Assembly: GCF_041538065.1 (NCBI RefSeq)
Contig: NZ_JBGORW010000007.1
Coordinates: 62,001 to 126,000 of the forward strand
Source: Leptotrichia hongkongensis
GTDB lineage: Bacteria; Fusobacteriota; Fusobacteriia; Fusobacteriales; Leptotrichiaceae
Direction: 5' to 3'
DNA length: 64,000 nucleotides
The notes under the pieces are model-generated. The model was not told the origin of the DNA, did no database searches, and saw only the letters and a list, made by a program, of their open reading frames with translations. Positions 17,204 to 26,585 of the stretch are shown piece after piece (position 1 is the stretch's first letter; each line of letters starts with the position of its first letter). The position numbers were made by a program, and so were the translations under genes.

Positions 17204-18985
17204 ATGAAAAAATGGAAATTAATAATCACGTTTCTTGTATTGATATTCGTAGTTTCATGTAATCCTGGTAAAAAGAGAAGTGAAATGCCAGGTGCAAAAC
17301 TAAATTTATCACTATTTCCAGAAAAAACATCAAACAATGAGCCTGCAGTGCAAGGCGGAACTTTGCAAGTGGCGATAGTAAAGGATGATCCGTTGGTTGG
17401 AGTCTTTAATGAGACATTCTATTCAGATGGTTATGATGGTGAGATTATTTCAATGTTTTTAAGCTCGGGTATATTTGAAGTGGATGAAAATTTTGAAATA
17501 ACAGACAAAGGACCAGCAACTCTTACAGTTGATGCAAAAAATAAAAAAGCAACAATAAAAATAAAAGATGGAATAAAATGGTCCGATGGACAGCCTCTGA
17601 CTGCTGATGATATTATTTTACCTTATGAAATCGTAGGGAACAAAGATTATACAGGAGTTCGATATACTGAAGAAAGTCAAAAAATTATTGGAATGAAGGA
17701 ATATCACGATGGAAAAGCCCCAAATATTTCAGGTATAAAAAAAATAGATGATAAAACAGTGGAAATTTCTTTTTTACAATTAGGACAAAGTATTTATACA
17801 GTTGCAAACGGACTAGTTGGAAATGCACTGCCAAAACACTATTTAAAAGGAATTCCAATAAAAGAATTGATTTCATCGGATAAAATTAGAATGAAACCAG
17901 TAACATTGGGGCCGTATAATTTAACAAAAGTTTCACGTGGAGAAAGTCTAGAATTTACAGCAAATCCTTATTATTATAAAGGAAAGCCAAAAATTGAAAA
18001 GGCAATAGTGCAAGTAGTAAATTCACAATCTATAGTGGCGGCATTAAAAGCTGGGAAATATGATTTTGTAATGAGCATGCCTGATTCTCTTTACAATAAC
18101 TACAAAGATTTTAAAAATATAGAAACATTAGGACAACAGGATTTGTATTATTCGTATTTGGCATTTAAACTGGGGCATTATGATAAAGCAAAAGGAGAAA
18201 ATGTTACAGATTCAAATGCCAAGATGTCGGATTTAAGATTACGTCAAGCTCTTGTGCATGCAATAAATGTTGAGGAAATAGCACAGGCATTTTATTTTGG
18301 GTTAAGGCAGGAAGCGACTTCAGCAATTCCTCCCGTTTTCAAAAAATATTTTCCAAAGGACTTGAAAGGTTATCCGTATAATCCTGAAAAAGCAAAACAG
18401 TTATTGGATGAAGCGGGATACAAGGATGTAAATGGCGATGGAATCCGTGAAGATAAAAATGGAAAACCTTTTGAAATAAAGATGGCATTTATGGCTGGTG
18501 GGGATGTGGCAGAGCCGCTTGCCCAAAACTACATTCAAAGCTGGGAAAAAATAGGGATAAAAGCAGTTCTTACATCAGGAAGATTGCTAGCTTTCCAGAA
18601 TTTTTACGAAAAAGTGCAGGGAGATTCTAAAGATGTAGATGTGTTCTTTGGAGCTTGGGGAGTTGGAACAAGTCTAGATCCAACTGGATCAGCAGGAAGA
18701 AAATCCAAGCTTAATTTATCACGTTTCGTATCAGAGGAAAACGACAGGTTAATAGATGAAATATTAGGCGAAAAATCACTGACAGTTCCAAATTATAAAG
18801 TAGAAGCATACAAAAACTGGCAAAAATACTACATTGGACAAGCAGCAGAAGTTCCGTTAATGTACAGATATAAACTTTATCCAGTAAATAAAAGGCTAAA
18901 AAATGTTTACATTGGATATGATTCATCAAAAAAAGATGAAGGTATTCATAAGTGGGAATTGACAGCAGTTGCTCCAATGAGATAG
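17204..18985 (+). CDS. oppA: Peptide-binding lipoprotein (SBP family 5, OppA-like)
   Basis: 593-residue extracytoplasmic solute-binding protein. The signal peptide ends in the lipobox VVSC (Cys at residue 19), so it is a membrane-anchored lipoprotein. SBP_bac_5 features: DGIKWSDGQPLTADDIILPY, LRLRQALVHAINVEEIAQAF, GYPYNPEKAKQLLDEAGYKD, and a calcium-site-like DVNGDGIRED. It captures peptides and delivers them to OppBC. It is somewhat longer than E. coli OppA (543), as is common in Fusobacteria. Last gene of the opp unit. Confidence 0.93.
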   Translation: MKKWKLIITFLVLIFVVSCNPGKKRSEMPGAKLNLSLFPEKTSNNEPAVQGGTLQVAIVKDDPLVGVFNETFYSDGYDGEIISMFLSSGIFEVDENFEITDKGPATLTVDAKNKKATIKIKDGIKWSDGQPLTADDIILPYEIVGNKDYTGVRYTEESQKIIGMKEYHDGKAPNISGIKKIDDKTVEISFLQLGQSIYTVANGLVGNALPKHYLKGIPIKELISSDKIRMKPVTLGPYNLTKVSRGESLEFTANPYYYKGKPKIEKAIVQVVNSQSIVAALKAGKYDFVMSMPDSLYNNYKDFKNIETLGQQDLYYSYLAFKLGHYDKAKGENVTDSNAKMSDLRLRQALVHAINVEEIAQAFYFGLRQEATSAIPPVFKKYFPKDLKGYPYNPEKAKQLLDEAGYKDVNGDGIREDKNGKPFEIKMAFMAGGDVAEPLAQNYIQSWEKIGIKAVLTSGRLLAFQNFYEKVQGDSKDVDVFFGAWGVGTSLDPTGSAGRKSKLNLSRFVSEENDRLIDEILGEKSLTVPNYKVEAYKNWQKYYIGQAAEVPLMYRYKLYPVNKRLKNVYIGYDSSKKDEGIHKWELTAVAPMR

Positions 18986-19125
18986 ATTTTTGAATTTTAT
19001 AATAAAATTATTAGAAACCTCATAATTATGGTTTTAGTTCTTGACTTACATAATAATTAAGAGTAAACTTAAAGCAACAAACAATAAAATTGTTTAAAAT
19101 TTATCAAAAAGTGAGGTAGTAATTT

Positions 19126-21285
19126 ATGAGTAGAGATTTTAACAGTATGGATGATCTTTTTAATCAGTTAATGGGAGGAATGAGAGGTTTTAATTCTGAA
19201 AATCGCCGTTATCTGATAAACGGAAGAGAAGTTACACCTGAAGAATTTGAACAATATCGTGCAACGGGACAATTGCTAATAAATAATGAAATGCAGACTC
19301 AAGCATCTCAAGGGCAAAATGTTAAACAAGATGGAATTCTTGCAAAACTTGGACGTAATCTTACACAGGAAGCTCGTGATGGAAAACTAGATCCAGTTAT
19401 AGGACGTAACAAGGAAATTCAGGAAACCTCGGAAATTCTTTCACGTCGTACAAAAAATAATCCAGTTCTTGTAGGTGATGCAGGTGTTGGGAAAACAGCT
19501 GTTGTAGAAGGACTAGCTCAAGCCATTGTAAATGGGGATGTTCCTGCCGCTATAAAAAATAAGGAAATTATTTCAATTGATATTTCGGGACTTGAAGCAG
19601 GTACACAGTATCGTGGAAGTTTTGAGGAAAATATTCAGAATCTTGTGAAGGAAGTAAAGGAACTTGGAAATGTTATACTCTTCTTTGATGAAATTCATCA
19701 GATTTTAGGCGCAGGAAATACTGGAGATGGTGGTTCTAAAGGGCTTGCCGACATTTTAAAACCTGCTCTTTCACGTGGGGAACTGACAGTTATTGGAGCA
19801 ACTACTCAAGATGAATACCGTAATACAATATTAAAAAATGCCGCACTTGCACGTCGTTTCAATGAAGTGAAAGTAAATGCTCCATCAGCGGAAGATACAT
19901 ATAAAATACTTCAAGGAATTCGTAATTTATATGAAAAACATCACAATGTAATTTTGCCTGATAATGTTTTAAAAGCAGCAGTTGATTTCTCAATACAATA
20001 TATTCCACAACGTAGCTTGCCAGATAAAGCAATTGATTTAATTGATGTGACGGCAGCACATTTGGCCGCTCAACATCCTGTAACTGATGTTCATGCAGTA
20101 GAACATCAAATTGAAGAACAGAAAGCAAAACAAGCTGAGGCAGTAAAATCTGAAGATTATGAAGCTGCACTTAATGCAAAAAATCGTATTGAGGAATTAG
20201 AAAATAAAATAAAAAATCATACTGAAGATATGAAAGTTACAGCAACAATAAATGATGTGGCTGAATCTGTAGAAAGAATGACAGGAATTCCTGTCTCTCA
20301 AATGGGGGCAAGTGATATTGAACGTCTAAAAGGAATGAATGAGCGTCTAAAAGCAAAAGTTATCGGTCAGGATAAAGCAGTTGAAGCAGTTGCACGTGCA
20401 ATTCGTCGTAACCGTGCAGGATTTGATGAAGGTAACCGTCCAATTGGAAGTTTTCTTTTTGTAGGTCCTACAGGTGTTGGGAAAACTGAACTTGCAAAAC
20501 AACTAGCACTCGATATGTTTGGAACTAAAGATGCTATTATTAGATTAGATATGTCAGAATATTCTGATAGAACTGCAGTTTCAAAACTTATTGGAACAAC
20601 AGCTGGATATGTTGGATATGATGACAATAATAATACTTTGACTGAAAGAGTACGTCGTAATCCTTATTCAATTATTCTTTTGGATGAAATTGAAAAAGCT
20701 GATCCGCAAGTTATAACGCTTCTTTTACAAGTATTAGATGATGGACGTTTAACTGATGGACAGGGAAATACTGTAAACTTTAAAAATACTGTAATTATAG
20801 CTACTTCAAATGCTGGATTTGGATATGAAAAAGGACTTACTGAAAATGCAGACAAACAGGAAATTATAGAAAGGTTGAAACCATACTTCCGTCCAGAATT
20901 TTTAAATCGGTTCAATGCTGTGATTGAATTTTCACATCTTAATAAAAAAGACTTATCACAAATTGTTGATTTAATGCTTATTGAAGTAAATAAAACTCTT
21001 TCTAAAAAAGAAATTGACTTAGCAGTATCTGATGCAGCAAAAGAATTTTTGACAGAAGAAGGATATGATAAAGTTATGGGAGTACGTCCACTACGTCGTG
21101 TAATTGAACAGCAAATACGTGATAATGTGACTGATTTCCATCTTGAAAACCTTGATGCAAAACATCTTGTTGCTGATTTGGAAGATGGTATTTTGGTTAT
21201 TAAGGAAAAATCAGAAACAGATAAGAAAACTGAAGAAAAAAAAGTGTCTAAAACTAAAAAATCTTCAAAAAAAGATACTGAATAG
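19126..21285 (+). CDS. clpL: ClpL-type AAA+ chaperone ATPase
   Basis: 719 residues with two AAA+ modules and no ClpB-type N-domain. It opens with SRDFNSMDDLFNQLMGGMRG and YLINGREVTPEEFEQYRATG, as in ClpL of lactobacilli and streptococci. Walker A GDAGVGKT near 118 and GPTGVGKT near 446; Walker B ILFFDEIH and IILLDEIEKADPQ. A short coiled-coil/UVR-like middle region (KSEDYEAALNAKNRIEELE) sits between. ClpL is a stress chaperone acting without ClpP. Arginine is mostly CGT here, whereas neighbours use AGA, which supports acquisition from a lactic acid bacterium. The Lys/Ser-rich tail is unusual. Followed by a strong terminator. Confidence 0.92.
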   Translation: MSRDFNSMDDLFNQLMGGMRGFNSENRRYLINGREVTPEEFEQYRATGQLLINNEMQTQASQGQNVKQDGILAKLGRNLTQEARDGKLDPVIGRNKEIQETSEILSRRTKNNPVLVGDAGVGKTAVVEGLAQAIVNGDVPAAIKNKEIISIDISGLEAGTQYRGSFEENIQNLVKEVKELGNVILFFDEIHQILGAGNTGDGGSKGLADILKPALSRGELTVIGATTQDEYRNTILKNAALARRFNEVKVNAPSAEDTYKILQGIRNLYEKHHNVILPDNVLKAAVDFSIQYIPQRSLPDKAIDLIDVTAAHLAAQHPVTDVHAVEHQIEEQKAKQAEAVKSEDYEAALNAKNRIEELENKIKNHTEDMKVTATINDVAESVERMTGIPVSQMGASDIERLKGMNERLKAKVIGQDKAVEAVARAIRRNRAGFDEGNRPIGSFLFVGPTGVGKTELAKQLALDMFGTKDAIIRLDMSEYSDRTAVSKLIGTTAGYVGYDDNNNTLTERVRRNPYSIILLDEIEKADPQVITLLLQVLDDGRLTDGQGNTVNFKNTVIIATSNAGFGYEKGLTENADKQEIIERLKPYFRPEFLNRFNAVIEFSHLNKKDLSQIVDLMLIEVNKTLSKKEIDLAVSDAAKEFLTEEGYDKVMGVRPLRRVIEQQIRDNVTDFHLENLDAKHLVADLEDGILVIKEKSETDKKTEEKKVSKTKKSSKKDTE

Positions 21286-21320
21286 TTGATAATTTAAAGT
21301 TTAATACGTAAGAAATAAAG

Positions 21321-21357
21321 ACTCTAACTAAAATTACTTGGTTAGAGTTTTTTTTGT
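21321..21357 (+). terminator. Rho-independent terminator after clpL
   Basis: ACTCTAAC (21321-21328) pairs with GTTAGAGT (21341-21348), followed by a run of T. The remaining 235 bp up to the glgP start show no clear feature apart from a weak TTGAAA-N17-TAAAGT match near 21533. Confidence 0.88.
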
Positions 21358-21592
21358 AAGGAAAGCAAATTTATCTTTTTTTACTTAACATATTGTTTAT
21401 ATAAGAAAGTTTTATTTTATAAGAGTAAGTCAAAAAAGGCGATTTAACTGAACAATATTAAGAATAAAGTTTAGAATATTCATTATACAAAATTAAGATA
21501 ACGGCTAAATGGTATTAATTTTAATAAAAAGTATTGAAATAATGCTGAAAAAGTGGTAAAGTGAAGTGAAAATAAAATATTTAGGAGGAAAT

Positions 21593-24058
21593 ATGGAAAT
21601 TGACAAAGCTGAATTAAAGGACAGTATTCTTAGGGAACTAAGAAGGCAATATGGAAAAACTCTTGAAGAAGCTCATGAATTTGAGTTATATAATGCAATT
21701 TCAAAAGTAGCTTTGGATTACGCAATGGAAAAATGGTACAATACTAAAAAGACTTATGCTAAAAAACAGGTAAAGCAAACGTACTACTTTTCAGCAGAAT
21801 TCCTGATGGGAAGATTTATGGGAAATAATCTGATTAATTTGCAAATTAATGACGTTATAAAAGAAACATTGAATGAATTAGGCGTGGATATTAACAAAAT
21901 TGAAGATTATGAGATGGATGCAGGACTTGGAAATGGAGGGCTTGGAAGACTTGCGGCATGTTTTCTTGATTCACTTGCTACATTGGCATTGCCAGGACAT
22001 GGATATGGACTTAGATACAAATACGGAATGTTTGAGCAAAAAATCGAAAATGGGTTCCAAATGGAATATCCAGATGACTGGACAAAATACGGGGATCCTT
22101 GGTCAATCAAAAGAATGGACAGAGTATTTGAAGTAAAATTTGGCGGGCAAATTGAAGTTCATCGTGATGAATTTGGGAAAGAATACTTTAAACGTGTAAA
22201 TACCGAAACAGTTCACGCCGTACCTTATGATGTGCCAGTTATCGGTTATGGAAATGATACTGTAAATACATTGAGATTATGGGAAGCAAGATCGCCTGAA
22301 GGGTTTGACCTAAAATTATTCAATGATCAGACTTATTTACAGGCTTCTGCAAAAGCAGTTCAGGCAGAAGATATTTCAAGAGTACTGTATCCAAATGATA
22401 CTGAAAAAGATGGAAAACAATTAAGATTAAAACAGCAGTTCTTCTTTACATCAGCTTCATTACAGGACATTATCAGAAGATACAAATCAGTTTTTGGAAA
22501 TGATTTTTCAAAATTTGCAGAAAAAGTGGCAATTCAGCTAAATGATACACATCCAGTTGTTGCAATTCCTGAATTAATGAGAATTTTCTTGGATAAGGAA
22601 AAATTAGGATGGGATGAATCTTGGAACATTTGTAAAAATGTATTTGCATACACAAACCATACAATTTTATCAGAAGCATTGGAAAAATGGGATATTTCAC
22701 TATTTCAGCCATTACTTCCAAGAATTTATCAAATTATCGAAGAAATCAACAGAAGATTTGTCGCAGAATTACAGCAAAAATATCCAGGAGACTGGGAAAG
22801 AATCAACAAAATGTCAATCATTGGAGATGGACAAGTTAGAATGGCATGGCTTGCCATCGTAGGATCGCACAAAGTAAACGGAGTTGCGGCATTGCATACG
22901 GAAATTCTTAAAAATAGCGAGTTAAGAGAATGGAACGAATTGTATCCTGAAAAATTCCTAAATAAAACAAATGGAATTACTCAAAGAAGATGGCTATTAA
23001 AAGCAAATCCAAAATTAGCAGCATTAATTACAGAATTAATAGGAGATAAGTGGATTACAGACTTGTATGAACTAAAAAAATTGGAGCAATACTTGGATGA
23101 TGACAATGTTTTAAGAAGAATTGCTGAAATTAAGCTGCATAATAAGGAAAGATTGGCTAAATATATAAAAGATACTACAGGAATCGAAGTAAATCCTCAT
23201 TCTATCTTTGATATTCAAGTTAAGAGATTGCATGAGTACAAAAGACAGCTTTTAAATGTACTTCATATTATGGACTTGTACAATAAATTAAAAGAAAATC
23301 CATATCTAGATACTGAGCCAAGAACATTTATCTTTGGAGCAAAATCAGCTGCTGGATATAGACGTGCAAAAGGAATTATCAAATTAATCAATGCCGTTGC
23401 AGAAAAAGTAAATAACGACAGCGACATTAACGGAAAAATCAAAGTTGTATTTCTTGAAAACTACAGAGTTTCACTTGCAGAAAAAATATTCCCTTCAGCA
23501 GATGTATCAGAACAAATTTCTACAGCAAGTAAAGAGGCATCTGGAACTGGTAATATGAAATTTATGCTAAACGGTGCATTAACTATCGGAACAATGGACG
23601 GAGCAAATGTTGAAATTGTTGAAGAAGTTGGACTTGACAATGCATTTATCTTTGGACTTTCTGCACAGGAAGTGGAAAACTATCAGGCACATGGAGGATA
23701 CAATCCATTTGATGAATATAATAGCGTGGAAGGACTTAAAAAAGTTGTGGATCAGTTAGGTGACGGAACTTATGACGATAATCATACAGGAATCTTCAGA
23801 GAACTACAAAATTCATTGCTATATGGAGTAGATGGTTCCCGTCCAGATGTATATTTCCTATTAAAAGATTTCGCATCATACAGAGAAGCTCAAGATAGGC
23901 TTCAAAATGCCTTCAAAGATAAAAGGGAATGGACTAAAAAAGCACTTAAAAATATTGCAAACGCTGGTAAATTCAGTTCAGACAGAACAATTGACGAATA
24001 TGCAAAAGAAATTTGGAACATTGAGCCAGTTGAAGTTCATGACTATATAGAAGATTAA
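21593..24058 (+). CDS. glgP: Glycogen/maltodextrin phosphorylase
   Basis: 821-residue PLP enzyme that releases glucose-1-phosphate from alpha-1,4-glucans. The PLP-site signature EASGTGNMKFMLNGALTIG contains the Schiff-base Lys. Also present are GNGGLGRLAACFLDSLATL near residue 110, QLNDTHPVVAIPELMR, and VKRLHEYKRQLLN. Length is normal for bacterial phosphorylases. The frame extends upstream to a GTG at 21566, but that stretch contains the ribosome binding site TTAGGAGG, so ATG at 21593 is the start. No glycogen-synthesis genes are adjacent; it stands alone, with family B repeats directly after its stop. Confidence 0.97.
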   Translation: MEIDKAELKDSILRELRRQYGKTLEEAHEFELYNAISKVALDYAMEKWYNTKKTYAKKQVKQTYYFSAEFLMGRFMGNNLINLQINDVIKETLNELGVDINKIEDYEMDAGLGNGGLGRLAACFLDSLATLALPGHGYGLRYKYGMFEQKIENGFQMEYPDDWTKYGDPWSIKRMDRVFEVKFGGQIEVHRDEFGKEYFKRVNTETVHAVPYDVPVIGYGNDTVNTLRLWEARSPEGFDLKLFNDQTYLQASAKAVQAEDISRVLYPNDTEKDGKQLRLKQQFFFTSASLQDIIRRYKSVFGNDFSKFAEKVAIQLNDTHPVVAIPELMRIFLDKEKLGWDESWNICKNVFAYTNHTILSEALEKWDISLFQPLLPRIYQIIEEINRRFVAELQQKYPGDWERINKMSIIGDGQVRMAWLAIVGSHKVNGVAALHTEILKNSELREWNELYPEKFLNKTNGITQRRWLLKANPKLAALITELIGDKWITDLYELKKLEQYLDDDNVLRRIAEIKLHNKERLAKYIKDTTGIEVNPHSIFDIQVKRLHEYKRQLLNVLHIMDLYNKLKENPYLDTEPRTFIFGAKSAAGYRRAKGIIKLINAVAEKVNNDSDINGKIKVVFLENYRVSLAEKIFPSADVSEQISTASKEASGTGNMKFMLNGALTIGTMDGANVEIVEEVGLDNAFIFGLSAQEVENYQAHGGYNPFDEYNSVEGLKKVVDQLGDGTYDDNHTGIFRELQNSLLYGVDGSRPDVYFLLKDFASYREAQDRLQNAFKDKREWTKKALKNIANAGKFSSDRTIDEYAKEIWNIEPVEVHDYIED

Positions 24059-24061
24059 TTT

Positions 24062-24167
24062 TATAGTAAAACAAGTTTAAAAAAGAACTCAAAAATTATG
24101 ACTATTTTACTCAAACCCTAAATTATATAATTTTTATCAGTTTAATTTTAAATGGGTTTGAGTATAT
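24062..24167 (+). repeat. Dispersed repeat family B, copy 2
   Basis: Starts four bases after the glgP stop. Contains TATAGTAAAAC, TATGACTATTTTACTC and a perfect inverted repeat ACTCAAACCC...GGGTTTGAGT separated by about 40 bases. A second, shorter inverted pair is AGTAAAA...TTTTACT. Its first 75 bases are almost identical to copy 3. Confidence 0.8.
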
Positions 24168-24172
24168 ATTAT

Positions 24173-24210
24173 AAAGGGAATTGCTTTTTAATTAGAGGAA
24201 TTCCCTTTTT
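24173..24210 (+). terminator. Rho-independent terminator downstream of glgP
   Basis: AAAGGGAATT (24173-24182) pairs perfectly with AATTCCCTTT (24199-24208), with T residues following. Probably the glgP terminator, after the family B repeat. Confidence 0.8.
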
Positions 24211-24286
24211 GTATTAACTATTCTTGCTTTTTCCTTCTGATTTTAGTATAATTTATAATAAGTAAAATGAGTAAAAAAATATTATG

Positions 24287-24382
24287 TATAGTAAAACTAG
24301 TTTAAAAAAGAACTCAAAAATTATGACTATTTTACTCAAACCCTAAATTATATAGTTTCTATCAGTTCAGGTTCAAGCATAT
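24287..24382 (+). repeat. Dispersed repeat family B, copy 3
   Basis: Same left three-quarters as copy 2 (TATAGTAAAAC, GAACTCAAAAATTATGACT, ACTCAAACCCTAAATTATAT). The right arm is decayed to AGGTTCAAGCATA, so the long inverted repeat is lost. The rest of the gap to pheA (24383-24609) is A+T-rich with a TATAAT-like hexamer near 24566 and no clear -35. Confidence 0.75.
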
Positions 24383-24609
24383 AATAATTTTGGTTTAAAA
24401 TAGAGCGGAAAATTAGAAAGTCTATTGATTTTTGCATATTATTATTCAAACTTTAAGTGAATTATATAATTTATATTAAAAAAAGTAATTAAATTGAGAA
24501 AGAAGATTTCAATAAATAATCTAATTTCTAATATACTCTAAAGAAAAATTAAAAAAGCTATGTTATAATAAAACGGTTCGTTTTTATAAAAAGAAAAAAG
24601 GGAAGATGA

Positions 24610-25785
24610 ATGGATATAAATAAAAATTTGGATTTGGAAGAAATTCGGGAAAAAATTGATAAATTGGATAGCCAACTGGTGAAACTGCTGGAAGAAAGAC
24701 TACATATTGTGCAGGAAGTGGCACAGTTTAAAAAATTAACTGGAAAGAAGATTTTCGATGAAAAACGAGAAAAGGAAGTTATTCAGAAAAATTTAGAAAG
24801 AGTTGAAAATAAGGAACTGAATCACTATATTGAGTTAATTTTAAAGGATATCATGGATTCCAGTAAAGAATATCAGAAGTTTAAAATTGGTATTTCAACT
24901 AGATATGTAAATGATTTGGAATTGGAAAATAAAAAACTAGGATATACGGGAGTGCCTGGTTCCTATGCGTATGAAGTACTAATGAACTTGCTTAAGAATA
25001 ATAAAAATTCAAATATTTATAATATTGAAGAGAATAAAAATATTTTTCATTTTAATTCACATAAAGATTTGGTAGAGGCTGTACATACTAATCAAATCGA
25101 TATTGCAATATTGCCGATAGAAAATTCCATCGTGGGAGAAGTGCGAGATAGCATTGACTTGATAAATACAAAAAATATCCATATAATTGGAGAAGTCAGA
25201 CATAAGATTTCACACAACTTGCTTGGGGTAAAAGGAAGTAAAATGGAAGATATAAAAAACATTTATTCTCATGAACAGGCTTTTATGCAATGTTCAGAAT
25301 TTTTATCAAAGCATGAGTGGCATCTTAATCGAATGACAAATACTGCAATTAGCGGAAAATACATCGCATCAAAAGGTAAAAAGGAAAATGCCTGTATTGC
25401 AAATATGAAAACAAAAGAAGTATACAACTTGGAATTACTAAAGGAAAATATTAATAATGAAGAAGAAAACTATACGAGATTTTTTATCATTTCAAATGAG
25501 GATATTGTAATTGATGGAAGCGATAAAATAAGTATAGTAACGAGTGCAAATAATGAGTCAGGAGCATTAATTGGACTATTGCAGATTTTTTATAAATATG
25601 GTCTAAATATGGTGAATCTGAAGTCACGGCCAAGAGTAAGTAAACCTTGGGAATATTATTTTTACATTGATTTTGAAGGAAATATGTCTAGTGAGAAAGT
25701 AAAAATGGCACTTGAGGAAATGAGAGAAAAATCTAATTATTTACAAATTCTTGGAAATTATAAGCTGTATAATTTAGAAATATAA
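24610..25785 (+). CDS. pheA: Chorismate mutase / prephenate dehydratase (P-protein)
   Basis: 391-residue bifunctional enzyme of phenylalanine synthesis. Residues about 1-90 are an AroQ-type chorismate mutase (LEEIREKIDKLDSQLVKLLE, FDEKREKEV). Residues about 115-290 are prephenate dehydratase (GYTGVPGSYAYEV, LPIENSIVGEV, and ENYTRFFIIS with the catalytic Thr-Arg-Phe). The C-terminal ACT domain (ESGALIGLLQIFYKYGLNMV, LKSRPR) is the usual phenylalanine feedback site. It heads a run of shikimate-pathway genes on the same strand. Ribosome binding site AAAGGGAAG. Confidence 0.95.
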   Translation: MDINKNLDLEEIREKIDKLDSQLVKLLEERLHIVQEVAQFKKLTGKKIFDEKREKEVIQKNLERVENKELNHYIELILKDIMDSSKEYQKFKIGISTRYVNDLELENKKLGYTGVPGSYAYEVLMNLLKNNKNSNIYNIEENKNIFHFNSHKDLVEAVHTNQIDIAILPIENSIVGEVRDSIDLINTKNIHIIGEVRHKISHNLLGVKGSKMEDIKNIYSHEQAFMQCSEFLSKHEWHLNRMTNTAISGKYIASKGKKENACIANMKTKEVYNLELLKENINNEEENYTRFFIISNEDIVIDGSDKISIVTSANNESGALIGLLQIFYKYGLNMVNLKSRPRVSKPWEYYFYIDFEGNMSSEKVKMALEEMREKSNYLQILGNYKLYNLEI

Positions 25786-25843
25786 ATAAATTTACATTTT
25801 AAAATTTTTGATTTTAGCCTAGTTTTAAAGGAGCTTGAGAATA

Positions 25844-26560
25844 ATGAGACTGGATAAATTTTTGGCAAATTCGGGAATTGGAACACGAAAAGAAGTCAAG
25901 GATATTTTAAAAAATAAGAAAATTAGTGTTAATGATATTTTTGTAAAAGATGGAAAAATTCAGATTGATGAAGAAAAAGATATTGTAAAATATGAAGATA
26001 AAATTATTTATTATAAGCCATTTGTCTATATTATGATGAATAAGCCCGCTGGAGTAATTTCAGCAACGGAAGATAATCATCATAAAACAGTTATTGATTT
26101 GTTGAATAATGAATACAGAACTTATGATATTTTTCCAGTCGGACGGCTGGATATTGATACGGAAGGCTTGCTATTGCTTACAAATGATGGAGTTTTGTCA
26201 CATAATTTACTTTCTCCTAAAAAACATGTAGATAAGAAATATTATGTAAAAATAGCAAATTCTCTTAGTGATGACGATATAAAAATGTTGGAAAATGGAA
26301 TAAAATTGGAAGAAAATTTTGTAACAAAAAAGGCAAAAGTTGAAATAATTTGTAATAATTCTGAAAAAAATGAAAATTTGGTATATATAACAATTTCTGA
26401 AGGAAAGTTTCATCAAGTGAAGAGAATGTTTAAAGCTGTCAATAATGAAGTTCTTTATTTGAAGCGAGTAAAAATGGGAAGTCTTTTGCTGGATAAAAAA
26501 TTGAAACTTGGAGAATATCGGGAATTAACAGAGGAAGAATTGAATAATTTGAAAGCTTAA
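25844..26560 (+). CDS. RsuA/RluB-family pseudouridine synthase
   Basis: 238 residues with an N-terminal S4 RNA-binding domain (MRLDKFLANSGIGTRKEV) and the synthase domain. The catalytic Asp is in GRLDIDTEGLLLLTNDG; MNKPAGVISATED and GKFHQVKRMF are further family motifs. It isomerises a uridine of 16S or 23S rRNA; the exact target cannot be told from the sequence. An in-frame TTG at 25835 is too close to AAAGGAG, so ATG at 25844 is chosen. It lies between pheA and aroE, likely in one transcript. Confidence 0.92.
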   Translation: MRLDKFLANSGIGTRKEVKDILKNKKISVNDIFVKDGKIQIDEEKDIVKYEDKIIYYKPFVYIMMNKPAGVISATEDNHHKTVIDLLNNEYRTYDIFPVGRLDIDTEGLLLLTNDGVLSHNLLSPKKHVDKKYYVKIANSLSDDDIKMLENGIKLEENFVTKKAKVEIICNNSEKNENLVYITISEGKFHQVKRMFKAVNNEVLYLKRVKMGSLLLDKKLKLGEYRELTEEELNNLKA

Positions 26561-26585
26561 TTTGCAGAAAGAAGGAAACAATAAA

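Noticed and set aside
18986..19125. Weak hairpin AAACC...GGTTT as terminator of the opp unit
   Set aside because: The stem is short, bulged and lacks a T-tract.
24383..24609. Regulatory leader of pheA (attenuator or riboswitch)
   Set aside because: No Phe-rich leader peptide and no terminator/antiterminator pair was seen.
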